A stretch of 64,000 nucleotides of DNA from Microcoleus asticus IPMA8. Its GTDB lineage: Bacteria > Cyanobacteriota > Cyanobacteriia > Cyanobacteriales > Microcoleaceae. Both the position numbers and the translations under genes were made by a program. The DNA is taken from assembly GCF_013179805.1 (NCBI RefSeq), contig NZ_SRRZ01000005.1:38819-102818 (forward strand), in the 5' to 3' direction. This document shows positions 1 through 8,002 of the stretch, piece by piece (the stretch's first letter is position 1; each line of letters opens with the position of its first letter). The notes below the pieces were generated by a model. That model was given only the letters and a program-made list of their open reading frames with translations. It did no database searches and had not been told where the DNA came from.

Positions 1-394
1 ACCAACTCCCATCATGGGATTCTAGATTTTGAAGTTGAGATCTTAGCTTGACAATTTCCGATGTTTCCCCATTGGCGGCAAGGTATTTGTCAATCAGTTG
101 AGTGCAGGCTGAAGCGAGAAAATCTTCGGCTCGATTTTTGCCTTCAACTGCAGCGTTGTAATAGATACTGCGAGGATGGGCGGTGACATATTGGGCGAGG
201 ATGGAACTTTTGCCGCAGCCGGGAGTGCCGACAATTGTGAAATAACCGCGGCTGTGGGAGTTCAGAAAGTCGGAAATGGCAGAAAAAACAAATTTTCGCC
301 CTGCAAAATTCTCGGTTTTTTCTCGCAGGAGTTGCTGAAATTCCTTTGGGTAAGAATCGGTATAGATGGGAGTTGGCAGAGGTGAGGAATTCAT
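1..394 (-). CDS. NACHT/STAND-type P-loop NTPase, N-terminal part (cut by window edge)
   Basis: The frame opens with ATG at 394 and stays open to base 1, giving about 131 residues. It carries a Walker A motif GTPGCGKSS after a segment (YPKEFQQLL, FAGRKFVFSAI, RGYFTIVG) that matches the equivalent part of the NTPase at 4746-6167, so the two are paralogues. This copy begins directly at the NTPase region and lacks the HTH domain of its paralogue. Its ATG overlaps the stop of the upstream WD40 gene (ATGA at 391-394), which implies translational coupling as fourth gene of the operon. The family uses NTP-driven oligomerisation in signalling or defence. Walker B and any effector lie outside the window. 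Confidence 0.8.
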   Translation of the reverse strand, partial: MNSSPLPTPIYTDSYPKEFQQLLREKTENFAGRKFVFSAISDFLNSHSRGYFTIVGTPGCGKSSILAQYVTAHPRSIYYNAAVEGKNRAEDFLASACTQLIDKYLAANGETSEIVKLRSQLQNLESHDGSW

Positions 395-2367
395 TTTAGT
401 TCCTCCATCCCTTCTAGCTGCAGGAAATATACTCGGCCGGATGCGTCGCCTGCCACAATTGTGACTCCATCGGGTGCAATAGCGCAACACGCGATCGGGC
501 TTTCACAGGTGAAATTAGCAATAACCTTTCCACTCGACAAATCCCAAACTTTGATACTCTTGTCCGATGAACCAGAAATCGCCCATTTGCCATCAGCAGT
601 GACAGCAACTGCATTTACCGAGTAGCTGTGACCTTTGAGACTAAACAGTTCGTTTCTAGTTGTTAAATCCCAGACTTTGATGGTGTTGTCCCACGAACCA
701 GAAATTGCCCGCTTGCCATCAGCGGTGACGGCGACTGCTGTTACGAATTGGCCGTGAGCTTCGAGAGTAAACTGTTTTTTTCTAGTTATTAAATCCCAGA
801 CTTTGATGGTCTTGTCCGATGAACCAGAAATTGCCAGCTTGCCATCAGGGGTGACGGCGACTGCTTTTACCCAATCGCCGTGACCTTTGAGAGTAAACAG
901 TTCGTTTCGAGTTGTTAAATCCCAGACTTTGAGGGTGCTGTCCGATGAACCAGAAATCGCCCGCTTCCCATCCTCCGTGACGGCGACTGCATTGACTGCG
1001 TTGCTGTGACCTTTGAGAGTAAACAGTTCCTTTCGAGTTGTTAAATCCCAGACTTTGATGGTGGTGTCTCTTGAACCAGAAATTGCCCGCTTGCCATCGG
1101 GCGTGACGGCTACCGCATTTACCAAGTAGCTGTGACCTTTGAGAGTAAACAGTTCCTTTCGAGTTGTTAAATCCCAGACTTTGAGGGTGTTGTCCGATGA
1201 ACTAGAAATTGCCAGCTTGCCATCACCAGTGACGGCAACTGAATTTACCCAGTTGCTGTGACCTTTGAGAGTAAACTGTACCTCTGCAGTTGTTAAATTC
1301 CAGACTTTGAGCGTGGTGTCTCTCGAACCAGAAAATGCCCGCTTGCCATCCTCCGTGACGGCGACTGCATTTACTGAGTTTCTGTGACCTTTGAGAGTAA
1401 ATTCTTCCTTTCGAGTTGTTAAATCCCAGACTTTGATGGTGTTGTCCCACGAACCAGAAATTGCCCGCTTGCCATCACCAGTGACGGCTACTGCATATAC
1501 CGATTGGGTGTGACCTTTGAGAGTAAATTCTTCCTTTCGAGTTGTTAAATCCCAGACTTTGATGGTGTTGTCCCACGAACCAGAAATCGCCCGCTTGCCA
1601 TCGGGGGTGACGGCGACTGCATATACTGAGTTGCTGTGACCTTGGAGAGTAAACTCTTCGTTTCCAGTGGTTAAATCCCAGACTTTGAGGGTTTTGTCTT
1701 TTGAACCAGAAATTGCCCGCTGGCCATCCTCCGTGACGGCTACTGCATTTACCCAGTTGCTGTGACCTTTGAGAGTAAACTTTTCATCTCCAGTTGTTAA
1801 ATCCCAGACTTTGAGGGTATTGTCTCTTGAACCAGAAATTGCCCGCTGGCCATCTTCCGTGACGGCTACTGCTTTTACCCAGTCACTGTGACCTTCGAGG
1901 GTGCGTAGTAGTCCCCTGCGAGGGGGAGTTAAACAGGCTGTCAAAGGACGCAACCAAGCTGCTGCTTTCCACTGCTTTGCTACCTCCAGCATTGCCTGAA
2001 TCTCTGGCATTTCAAAGTACAGTAAGCGCCCTAACAATTGTTCTGCTAGCTTAGCCTTATCTGCCTCCAAAATATCTGCTGACATCCACAACACCGATTG
2101 AATCAAGTCCAGGGCTTTCGCTTTTTCTGGGTTGTACTCTGGGTGAGTTACTGCTTCTGAATCGTCAACCAAATTGAAATCATCAATAAGTGCCTGCACC
2201 CCAAATTCAGGATGCTGAATCTTTGCCATCAGAAAGTTAAAATCTGTCAGTTTTTGATAATACTTTTCTAAATTACCTGACTTGAGATAATTTGGCAGTA
2301 AGCTGCCCAGATAAGCACGTTGATAGAAAAGTGGTTTGGCCGCTAACTTGTCAGCAAATTCTCCCAT
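391..2367 (-). CDS. WD40-repeat protein with STAND linker domain (11 regular repeats plus 1 degenerate)
   Basis: 658 residues. Residues 1-154 form a helical region that in many cyanobacterial NACHT-WD40 proteins links the NTPase to the propeller. From about residue 155 there are 11 repeats of 42 residues (GH dipeptide, VAVT-DGK core, KVWDL end), then a degenerate last repeat ending at the C-terminus. WD40 propellers recognise ligands. Here the propeller would be the sensor for the NTPases in the same operon, which is inference. The repeats are nearly identical at DNA level and differ mainly next to GH and in the SGS-x-D turn, so the array was amplified or homogenised recently. The start lies 1 bp after the stop of the neighbouring WD40 gene. 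Confidence 0.9.
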   Translation of the reverse strand: MGEFADKLAAKPLFYQRAYLGSLLPNYLKSGNLEKYYQKLTDFNFLMAKIQHPEFGVQALIDDFNLVDDSEAVTHPEYNPEKAKALDLIQSVLWMSADILEADKAKLAEQLLGRLLYFEMPEIQAMLEVAKQWKAAAWLRPLTACLTPPRRGLLRTLEGHSDWVKAVAVTEDGQRAISGSRDNTLKVWDLTTGDEKFTLKGHSNWVNAVAVTEDGQRAISGSKDKTLKVWDLTTGNEEFTLQGHSNSVYAVAVTPDGKRAISGSWDNTIKVWDLTTRKEEFTLKGHTQSVYAVAVTGDGKRAISGSWDNTIKVWDLTTRKEEFTLKGHRNSVNAVAVTEDGKRAFSGSRDTTLKVWNLTTAEVQFTLKGHSNWVNSVAVTGDGKLAISSSSDNTLKVWDLTTRKELFTLKGHSYLVNAVAVTPDGKRAISGSRDTTIKVWDLTTRKELFTLKGHSNAVNAVAVTEDGKRAISGSSDSTLKVWDLTTRNELFTLKGHGDWVKAVAVTPDGKLAISGSSDKTIKVWDLITRKKQFTLEAHGQFVTAVAVTADGKRAISGSWDNTIKVWDLTTRNELFSLKGHSYSVNAVAVTADGKWAISGSSDKSIKVWDLSSGKVIANFTCESPIACCAIAPDGVTIVAGDASGRVYFLQLEGMEELK

Positions 2368-2368
2368 A

Positions 2369-4744
2369 TCACACCATCCCCTTTTCTAAATACTCAGTAA
2401 TCCCTTCTAGTCGCAGGAAATATACGCGGCCCGATGCGTCGCCTACCACAATTGTTACTCCATCGGCGGCAATAGCGCAACAGATAATCGCACTTTCACC
2501 CGTGAAACTGGCAATGACATTTCCAGTGGTAAAATCCCAGACTTTGAGGTTTTTTTCCCAGGAACCCGAAATCGCCCGTTTACCATCAGCAGTCACGGCA
2601 ACTGCTTTTACCAAATCGCTGTGACCAGTGAGAGTAAACTCTTCCTTTTGAGTTGTTAAATCCCAGACTTTTAGGGTGTTGTCATGTGAACAAGAAATTG
2701 CCCGCTTCCCATCAGTAGTGACGGCTACTGCATTTACAAAATTGCTGTGACCAGTGAGAGTAAACTTTTCCTTTTTATTGATTAAATCCCAGACTTTGAT
2801 GGTGTTGTCCGATGAACCAGAAATTGCCTGCTTGCCATCAGCAGTGACAGCGACTGCATTTACAAAGTTGCTGTGACCATTAAGAGTAAACAGTTGCTTT
2901 CCAGTTGTTAAATCCCAGACTTTTATGGTGTTATCCGATGAACCAGAAACTGCCCTTTTGCCATCAGCAGTGACGGCTACTCCATTGACTGATTTGTTGT
3001 GACCTCTAAGAGTAAACTGTTCCTTTCCCGTTGTTAAATCCCAGACTTTTAGGGTGTTGTCTTTTGAACTAGAAATAGCCCGCTTCCCATCAGCAGTGAC
3101 AGCTACCGCATTTACAAAGTAGTTATGGCTTTGATAAGTAAACAGTTTTTTTCCAGTTGTTAAATCCCAGACTTTTAGGGTGTTGTCCGAGGAACCAGAA
3201 ATAGCCCGCTTCCCATCAGCAGTAATAGGGGCGTAATTTACCGAGTAGTTATGGTCATGAGAAGTAAGCTCTTCATTTTCAGTTGTTAAATCCCAGACTT
3301 TTAGCGTGCTGTCCGAGCAACCAGAAATCGCCCGTTTCCCATCAGCAGTGACGGCTACCGAATTTACCGAGTAGTTATGACCGTGAGAAGTAAACTCTTC
3401 CTTTCCAGTTGTTAAATCCCAAACTTTGAGAGTGTTGTCTTTTGAACCAGAAATCGCCCGTTTCCCATCAACAGTGACGGCTACCGAATTTACCGAGTAA
3501 CTGTGGCTATTGAGAGTAAACTCTTCCTTTCCAGTTGTTAAATCCCAGACCTTGAGCGTCCTGTCTCTTGAACCAGAAATCGCTCGCTTGCCATCAGCAG
3601 TAACGGCTACCGCATTGACCAAATAGCTGTGACCTTTGAGAGTAAATTCTTCCTTTCCATTTGTTAAATCCCAAACTTTGAGAGTGTTGTCGGATGAACC
3701 AGAAATCACCCGCTTCCCATCAGTAGTGACAGCGACGGCCCATACCGAATTACTGTGACCTTTGAGAGTAAACTCTTCCTTCCGAGTTGTTAAATCCCAA
3801 ACTTTGACTGTTTGATCCTCTGAACCAGAAATTGCTCGTTTACCATCAAGAGTGATAGCGACGGCCCATACCGAATTACTGTGACCTTTGAGAGTAAACT
3901 CTTCCTTTCCAGTTACTAAATTCCAGACTTTGAGGGTGTTATCCGATGAACCAGAAATTACTCGTTTACCATCAGCAGTGACAGCAACTGCATTTACCCA
4001 GTAAGTGTGACCTTTGAGAGTAAACTCTTCCTTTCCAGTTGTTAAATCCCAAATTTTTATGGTATTGTCCCAAGAACCAGAAATCACCCGCTTGCCATCA
4101 GCAGTGACAGCAACTGCATTTACATTTACTGAGTAGCCATGACCTTTGAGTGTAAAAAGTTCCTTTCCAGTTGTTAAATTCCAGACTTTTATGGTCTTAT
4201 CTACTGAACCAGAAATCACCTGTTTGCCATCATTAGTGACGGCAACTGCATTTACAAAATTTGTATGACCTTCAAGTGTACGTAGTAATCCTCCTCGGGG
4301 GGGAATGAGACAAGGGATTAAAGGACGCAACCAAGGTGCTGCTTTCCACTTTTTTGCTACCTGCAGCATTGCTTGAATCTCTGGCATTTCAAAATACAGT
4401 AGGCGGCCTAACAATTGTTCTGCTAGCTTAGCCTTATTTAGTTCTAAAATATCCGCTGACATCCACAACACCGATTGAATCAAGTTCAGAGATTTCGCTC
4501 TTTCTGGGTTGTACTCTGGGTTAATTACTGCTTGTAAATCGTCAATCAAATTAAAATCATCAATCAGTGCCTGCACTCCAAACTCAGGATGCTGAATCTT
4601 TGCCATCAAAAATTTAAAATCAGTCAGTTTTTGATAATACTTTTCTAAATTCCCTGACTTGACATAATTTGGCAGTAAGCTGCCCAGATAAGCACGTTGA
4701 TAGAAAAGTGGTTTGGCCGCTAACTTGTCAGCAAATTCTCCCAT
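2369..4744 (-). CDS. WD40-repeat protein with STAND linker domain (14 regular repeats plus 1 degenerate)
   Basis: 791 residues, a paralogue of the next gene downstream. The N-terminal ~155 residues are almost identical (both begin MGEFADKLAAKPLFYQRAYL). They are followed by 14 repeats of 42 residues and a degenerate last blade. Repeat 2 has two extra residues (SVNVNAV) from a 6-bp duplication near 4117-4130. Repeats 8-10 have drifted most (GH becomes SH or DH). ATG lies 1 bp after the stop of the HTH-NTPase gene, so the sensor half of an ancestral NTPase-WD40 fusion appears to be encoded as a separate, coupled protein. Its ligand cannot be predicted. Confidence 0.9.
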   Translation of the reverse strand: MGEFADKLAAKPLFYQRAYLGSLLPNYVKSGNLEKYYQKLTDFKFLMAKIQHPEFGVQALIDDFNLIDDLQAVINPEYNPERAKSLNLIQSVLWMSADILELNKAKLAEQLLGRLLYFEMPEIQAMLQVAKKWKAAPWLRPLIPCLIPPRGGLLRTLEGHTNFVNAVAVTNDGKQVISGSVDKTIKVWNLTTGKELFTLKGHGYSVNVNAVAVTADGKRVISGSWDNTIKIWDLTTGKEEFTLKGHTYWVNAVAVTADGKRVISGSSDNTLKVWNLVTGKEEFTLKGHSNSVWAVAITLDGKRAISGSEDQTVKVWDLTTRKEEFTLKGHSNSVWAVAVTTDGKRVISGSSDNTLKVWDLTNGKEEFTLKGHSYLVNAVAVTADGKRAISGSRDRTLKVWDLTTGKEEFTLNSHSYSVNSVAVTVDGKRAISGSKDNTLKVWDLTTGKEEFTSHGHNYSVNSVAVTADGKRAISGCSDSTLKVWDLTTENEELTSHDHNYSVNYAPITADGKRAISGSSDNTLKVWDLTTGKKLFTYQSHNYFVNAVAVTADGKRAISSSKDNTLKVWDLTTGKEQFTLRGHNKSVNGVAVTADGKRAVSGSSDNTIKVWDLTTGKQLFTLNGHSNFVNAVAVTADGKQAISGSSDNTIKVWDLINKKEKFTLTGHSNFVNAVAVTTDGKRAISCSHDNTLKVWDLTTQKEEFTLTGHSDLVKAVAVTADGKRAISGSWEKNLKVWDFTTGNVIASFTGESAIICCAIAADGVTIVVGDASGRVYFLRLEGITEYLEKGMV

Positions 4745-4745
4745 C

Positions 4746-6167
4746 TCACACTATCCCCTCTTCTAAATACTCAGCAATCCGTTGATTTACTTCCTTAAAA
4801 ATCTTCCGCTTTGAATCCATCTCCCGTTTGCCTTTCAGAAAGTCAAGGAAACTAGCATGATAGATGGTATAGCAGATTTCTCCGTCTAAATTCTGCTTTT
4901 TCAAATATTCAACCCACTCATCTTCTAAAACCTGTGCCACATCGCATTCATCCACCTTGGCAATTCCCGCAATCATCTCGCAGGGAATCGCCGTGCCAAT
5001 CTCTAATAAAATATACAAGACAATCTCCATCAATTGCCCTGGCTTAGATTCCATTTTCATCCGCACCCAATGGCTTTGATAATACTCTTGCAGCCCGTCG
5101 GGCAATTGCTTTAAATCCAAGTCATTGTAATAGCCATTAGCAATTGCGGGCAAAACATACCGCAAATACATAAAATTGTTTTCGCTCTTGTTTGCCACTT
5201 GCTCGGCAAACATTGTATCGGCAATGCTGTGGGTTTGAATCCAGTTTCTTAGTTTATCTTTATAGTCAGGATCGGTATTGATAAAAAAGCGAATATATTC
5301 TTTGATATCATCCTGATTAAAATTCATGTATTTTTCGTCTCTTAAATCTAAGTCTTTAACCGGAACTCCCGGAGATACGGCCAGCCGCCTTTGACCGAAG
5401 TTAAAGGGTCGCCGCGTCAGCAGGAAATATACGTTATTGGGCAGAGTTGTCGGCAAATGTAAAAGATTTTCTCCCGGTTCTTGTTCAACTTCATCCAGTG
5501 CATCAATTGCAATTACCAAACGTTCACCTGCCGTGAGTTTCCCCGCCACCGTTGCCAGTAATTTCGGTAAATCGGCGTCTTCTGATTTTAGCAATTCATA
5601 GCGGTCAATTAATTGCTGGCGAATGCTCTTCAAAAACAATTCTGGTCTGTTGCGGCGTTCGACGACAATATTGAAATAGCAGGGAGATTTATGTTCCCAG
5701 ACGTATTTGGCAACGATCGAGCTTTTGCCCATTCCCGCATCCCCGATAATTGTAAAATAACCGTGAGAATTTTCGGTGATAAATTGGTGAAAAGTATCAA
5801 AAACAAATCCGCGACCGCAGAAAGTCCTAATTTTTTCTTTTATTAACGATATAAATTCTTCAGGGTAGGGGGCAACTACTGGGTCTGGTTTTGGATAATA
5901 CTTCTGTTTTAATTTTATAAACAATATATCCAATTTACCGGCACCGTTTTGGTCAAGAAGTTGAGGAAAAGTATTTCCAAATTTTTTGTAAATCACTCCC
6001 AGCCGCTGTTTTACCGTAGCTTCTGATATGCTTAATTCTACTGAAAGCTGTGCCTGATTTCGGGGGCAATTTTCAGGAGAGAAGAGTGCTACTAATAATG
6101 TTTCTGTTTGTTCGGCAGATAACCCATGTCCGCCACATTCGCCATTAAGAAATTTTTGCCAATCCAT
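4746..6167 (-). CDS. HTH-NACHT/STAND NTPase
   Basis: 473 residues, first gene of a minus-strand operon. Residues 15-65 form a LuxR/sigma-4-like helix-turn-helix (QLSVELSISEATVKQRLGVI), as found at the N-terminus of many cyanobacterial STAND proteins. Residues 100-190 lead into the NTPase, with Walker A GDAGMGKSS (142-150) and Walker B LVIAIDALDEVE (217-228, NACHT-like). The C-terminal part is helical and stops at EYLEEGIV, where homologues normally run on into the linker and WD40 propeller. Here that part is the next gene. Proposed role: the nucleotide-switch hub of a multi-protein sensor. No nuclease or protease effector is visible inside the window, so the output is unknown. Confidence 0.87.
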   Translation of the reverse strand: MDWQKFLNGECGGHGLSAEQTETLLVALFSPENCPRNQAQLSVELSISEATVKQRLGVIYKKFGNTFPQLLDQNGAGKLDILFIKLKQKYYPKPDPVVAPYPEEFISLIKEKIRTFCGRGFVFDTFHQFITENSHGYFTIIGDAGMGKSSIVAKYVWEHKSPCYFNIVVERRNRPELFLKSIRQQLIDRYELLKSEDADLPKLLATVAGKLTAGERLVIAIDALDEVEQEPGENLLHLPTTLPNNVYFLLTRRPFNFGQRRLAVSPGVPVKDLDLRDEKYMNFNQDDIKEYIRFFINTDPDYKDKLRNWIQTHSIADTMFAEQVANKSENNFMYLRYVLPAIANGYYNDLDLKQLPDGLQEYYQSHWVRMKMESKPGQLMEIVLYILLEIGTAIPCEMIAGIAKVDECDVAQVLEDEWVEYLKKQNLDGEICYTIYHASFLDFLKGKREMDSKRKIFKEVNQRIAEYLEEGIV

Positions 6168-6245
6168 CTAAGTTAACCCAAAATTTATTTTTACATTATA
6201 AATTAAGTAAATAAGTCCGTCAAGCAAATTATCAAAATTAAGATT

Positions 6246-6336
6246 TATACCCAATTAGGGTAATGCCTTTTCTACTTTAATTAGACCTTGACTATACTTC
6301 GATTATACCAACCTCTAATATACCTAAGTTTATACC
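6246..6336. promoter_or_regulatory. Cluster of TATAC(C/T) motifs between divergent genes
   Basis: The AT-rich intergenic space (6168-6422) between the STAND operon and the rightward RsbW-like gene contains TATACC or TATACT at 6246, 6293, 6304, 6319 and 6331. Several could be -10 elements. The near-regular 11-15 bp spacing of the last four could also be an operator array. The sequence alone cannot separate these options. Confidence 0.25.
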
Positions 6337-6422
6337 TCAGGTAAACTTTACTCAATAAAATTGATGCCATGATTTTATCAAGACACAAAAACAAGTTTTG
6401 ATAAACAAGAGAGGTCAGTCAA

Positions 6423-7034
6423 ATGAACTTTAACTTATGTGGCAACTCGCAAAACTCTGACGAAGATTATAGTGGAATCGGTATAAAACTTATGGGCAAA
6501 ATTGCCGATGAGCTAAGTTATACCCGCACTTCTGACGGTCGCAACTGTTTGTTAATGGTGAAATATTTATTTCAGCCAGTACCACCCCAACCTAGCACTC
6601 CAGCTCGTTGTTTCAAGCGGGCGATCGATGTTTTACACAGCTTTAACTGGCTTCAAGAGCAACGAACTCCCCAATCCGGTCGCACTTCTAACCAGCCAAT
6701 TCACAAGATTAGCCTTGAAGTAAATACGGATTTTAAGGCTGTTACCCAAGTCCTTTGGTGGGTCGAGCAGTTAGAGCCTCTACCCATTCCCGCAACAGTT
6801 TTGCAGCTTTGTAAACTTGCTGCGATTGAAGGGTTTACGAATGCTGTTCGCCACGCTCACAAAACTCTGCCCTTAGAAACTCCGATCGAGCTTGCGATCG
6901 CAGTTTTTGCCGATCGCCTAGAGATCGAAATATGGGATTGGGGCAAGCCTTTTGACCTCAAGACCAAGCTGAAAAAAGAATTGCCAGAAAAAACTCTGTT
7001 TAGTTGGAACGACCTGGGCTTTACTCTTCACTAA
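6423..7034 (+). CDS. RsbW-like anti-sigma/histidine-kinase-type ATPase with permuted halves
   Basis: 203 residues. ATG at 6423 follows an AGAGAGG ribosome site. RsbW-type proteins carry, in order, the N box, the G1 box and a C-terminal G2 segment ending in ADxLSYTRTxDxRNCLLxVK. Here the C-terminal segment comes first (GIKLMGKIADELSYTR at 20-35, RNCLLMVK at 40-47). It is followed by a ~45-residue linker and then the N-terminal half: N box with E136 and N140 (AAIEGFTNAVRHAH) and G1 (IWDWGKPFD, 170-178). The protein ends just after G1. All elements of a Bergerat ATP site are present in permuted order. It may be a working circular permutation or a remnant of a tandem duplication. A response-regulator gene follows after 51 bp. 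Confidence 0.75.
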   Translation: MNFNLCGNSQNSDEDYSGIGIKLMGKIADELSYTRTSDGRNCLLMVKYLFQPVPPQPSTPARCFKRAIDVLHSFNWLQEQRTPQSGRTSNQPIHKISLEVNTDFKAVTQVLWWVEQLEPLPIPATVLQLCKLAAIEGFTNAVRHAHKTLPLETPIELAIAVFADRLEIEIWDWGKPFDLKTKLKKELPEKTLFSWNDLGFTLH

Positions 7035-7085
7035 AGCTGTTCTGAAATTGCCAGTTGTCCATTAACAGTAGGAAGAAAATTTTTT

Positions 7086-7817
7086 GTGATGACTACTGAT
7101 ACTGCTCCCAAGATCCTCGTTGTGGATGATGACCCGTCCATCCGCACTCTAGTTCATCGTTTTTTAACTCAGAAATATCAAGTAGATTCGGCAGCAGATG
7201 GCGAGACGGCTTTAGAATTGTTTGAGAAATTCAAGCCACTGCTAGTAGTTCTTGATTGGAATTTGCCGGATACTACAGGCTATCTCCTCTGCCAGGAAAT
7301 GCAGCGCCGTACTAATGTTTTTGTGGTAATGCTAAGCAGCCGCACCGACGAAGCTGATAAAGTTAAAATCATGTCCGCCGGTGCTGATGACTATATCTGC
7401 AAACCTTTTGGTCTGGCCGAGTTAGCAATTCGTATAGAAGTTGTGTTGAGACGCATGAGACCTGTTACTCCATCGCGTATTGTATTCGATCGATTCGCGA
7501 TCGATTCAGCGCGTCGGGAAGCAACACTCAACGATCGCATTATCAACTTAACAGCCTTGGAATTTAATATCTTGTATTTGTTGGCAAGTCATTCCGGTGA
7601 ATCTTGGAGTCGCCAACAGCTAATCGAAAAAATCTGGGGGTGGAACTGCGACGACACAGGAGAAGACCAACTTGTTACCGTACATATTGGTCAGATTCGC
7701 AAGAAAATGATTCAAGCTGATGCTACGGGGTCGCAGTTTATTAAAACTGTTCGGGGTTACGGTTACAGGTTCGAGCCGCCCTCGCGCATGGCAATGGCAA
7801 ATTGCCAATTTATCTAG
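7086..7817 (+). CDS. OmpR/PhoB-family response regulator
   Basis: 243 residues. The receiver domain (about 10-125) has the acidic cluster DDD (14-16), phospho-acceptor D57 in VVLDWNLPD, a switch serine in MLSSRTDEAD and the conserved lysine in DDYICKPF. The winged-helix DNA-binding domain (about 140-235) has LTALEFNILYLLA and the typical end TVRGYGYRFEPP. The start is GTG at 7086 or ATG at 7089; AGGAAG at 7070-7075 suits either. No histidine kinase is adjacent, so the partner is probably elsewhere. The preceding RsbW-like gene is in the same direction and may be co-transcribed. Confidence 0.92.
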   Translation: MMTTDTAPKILVVDDDPSIRTLVHRFLTQKYQVDSAADGETALELFEKFKPLLVVLDWNLPDTTGYLLCQEMQRRTNVFVVMLSSRTDEADKVKIMSAGADDYICKPFGLAELAIRIEVVLRRMRPVTPSRIVFDRFAIDSARREATLNDRIINLTALEFNILYLLASHSGESWSRQQLIEKIWGWNCDDTGEDQLVTVHIGQIRKKMIQADATGSQFIKTVRGYGYRFEPPSRMAMANCQFI

Positions 7818-7820
7818 GCG

Positions 7821-7985
7821 ACGGAGGACACGGCAATGCCGTTTCCCTACCCCAAAATGAGCGTAGCTTGCGGGGCGGAACGCCATCGCCCTTGATGAGA
7901 TATGCAACCATCGCCTGATTAATTGTAGGGACACGGCAGTGCCGTGTCCTGGATAACGGAGGACACGGCAATGCCGTTTCCCTAC
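7821..7985. repeat. Palindromic ACGGCANTGCCGT repeat cluster
   Basis: An identical 30-bp unit occurs at 7821-7850 and 7956-7985, starting ACGGAGGACACGGCAATGCC. Between them lies a perfect palindrome at 7929-7949 (GGACACGGCA, one base, TGCCGTGTCC). The cluster fills the gap between convergent genes and could fold as a transcript end. It looks like a dispersed cyanobacterial repeat family, which a genome search would confirm. Confidence 0.75.
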
Positions 7986-8002
7986 CGAAGATATCCTAGT
8001 TT

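Noticed and set aside
2292..2624. Plus-strand frame of 110 codons
   Set aside because: Antisense to the WD40 genes; open only because of the repeat composition.
391..4275. Regular 126-bp periodic repeats considered as a CRISPR-like or satellite array
   Set aside because: The period equals 42 codons and the frame encodes WD40 units without interruption.
7821..7985. Possible RNA gene in the palindromic spacer
   Set aside because: Identical 30-bp units point to a dispersed repeat; no promoter between the convergent genes.
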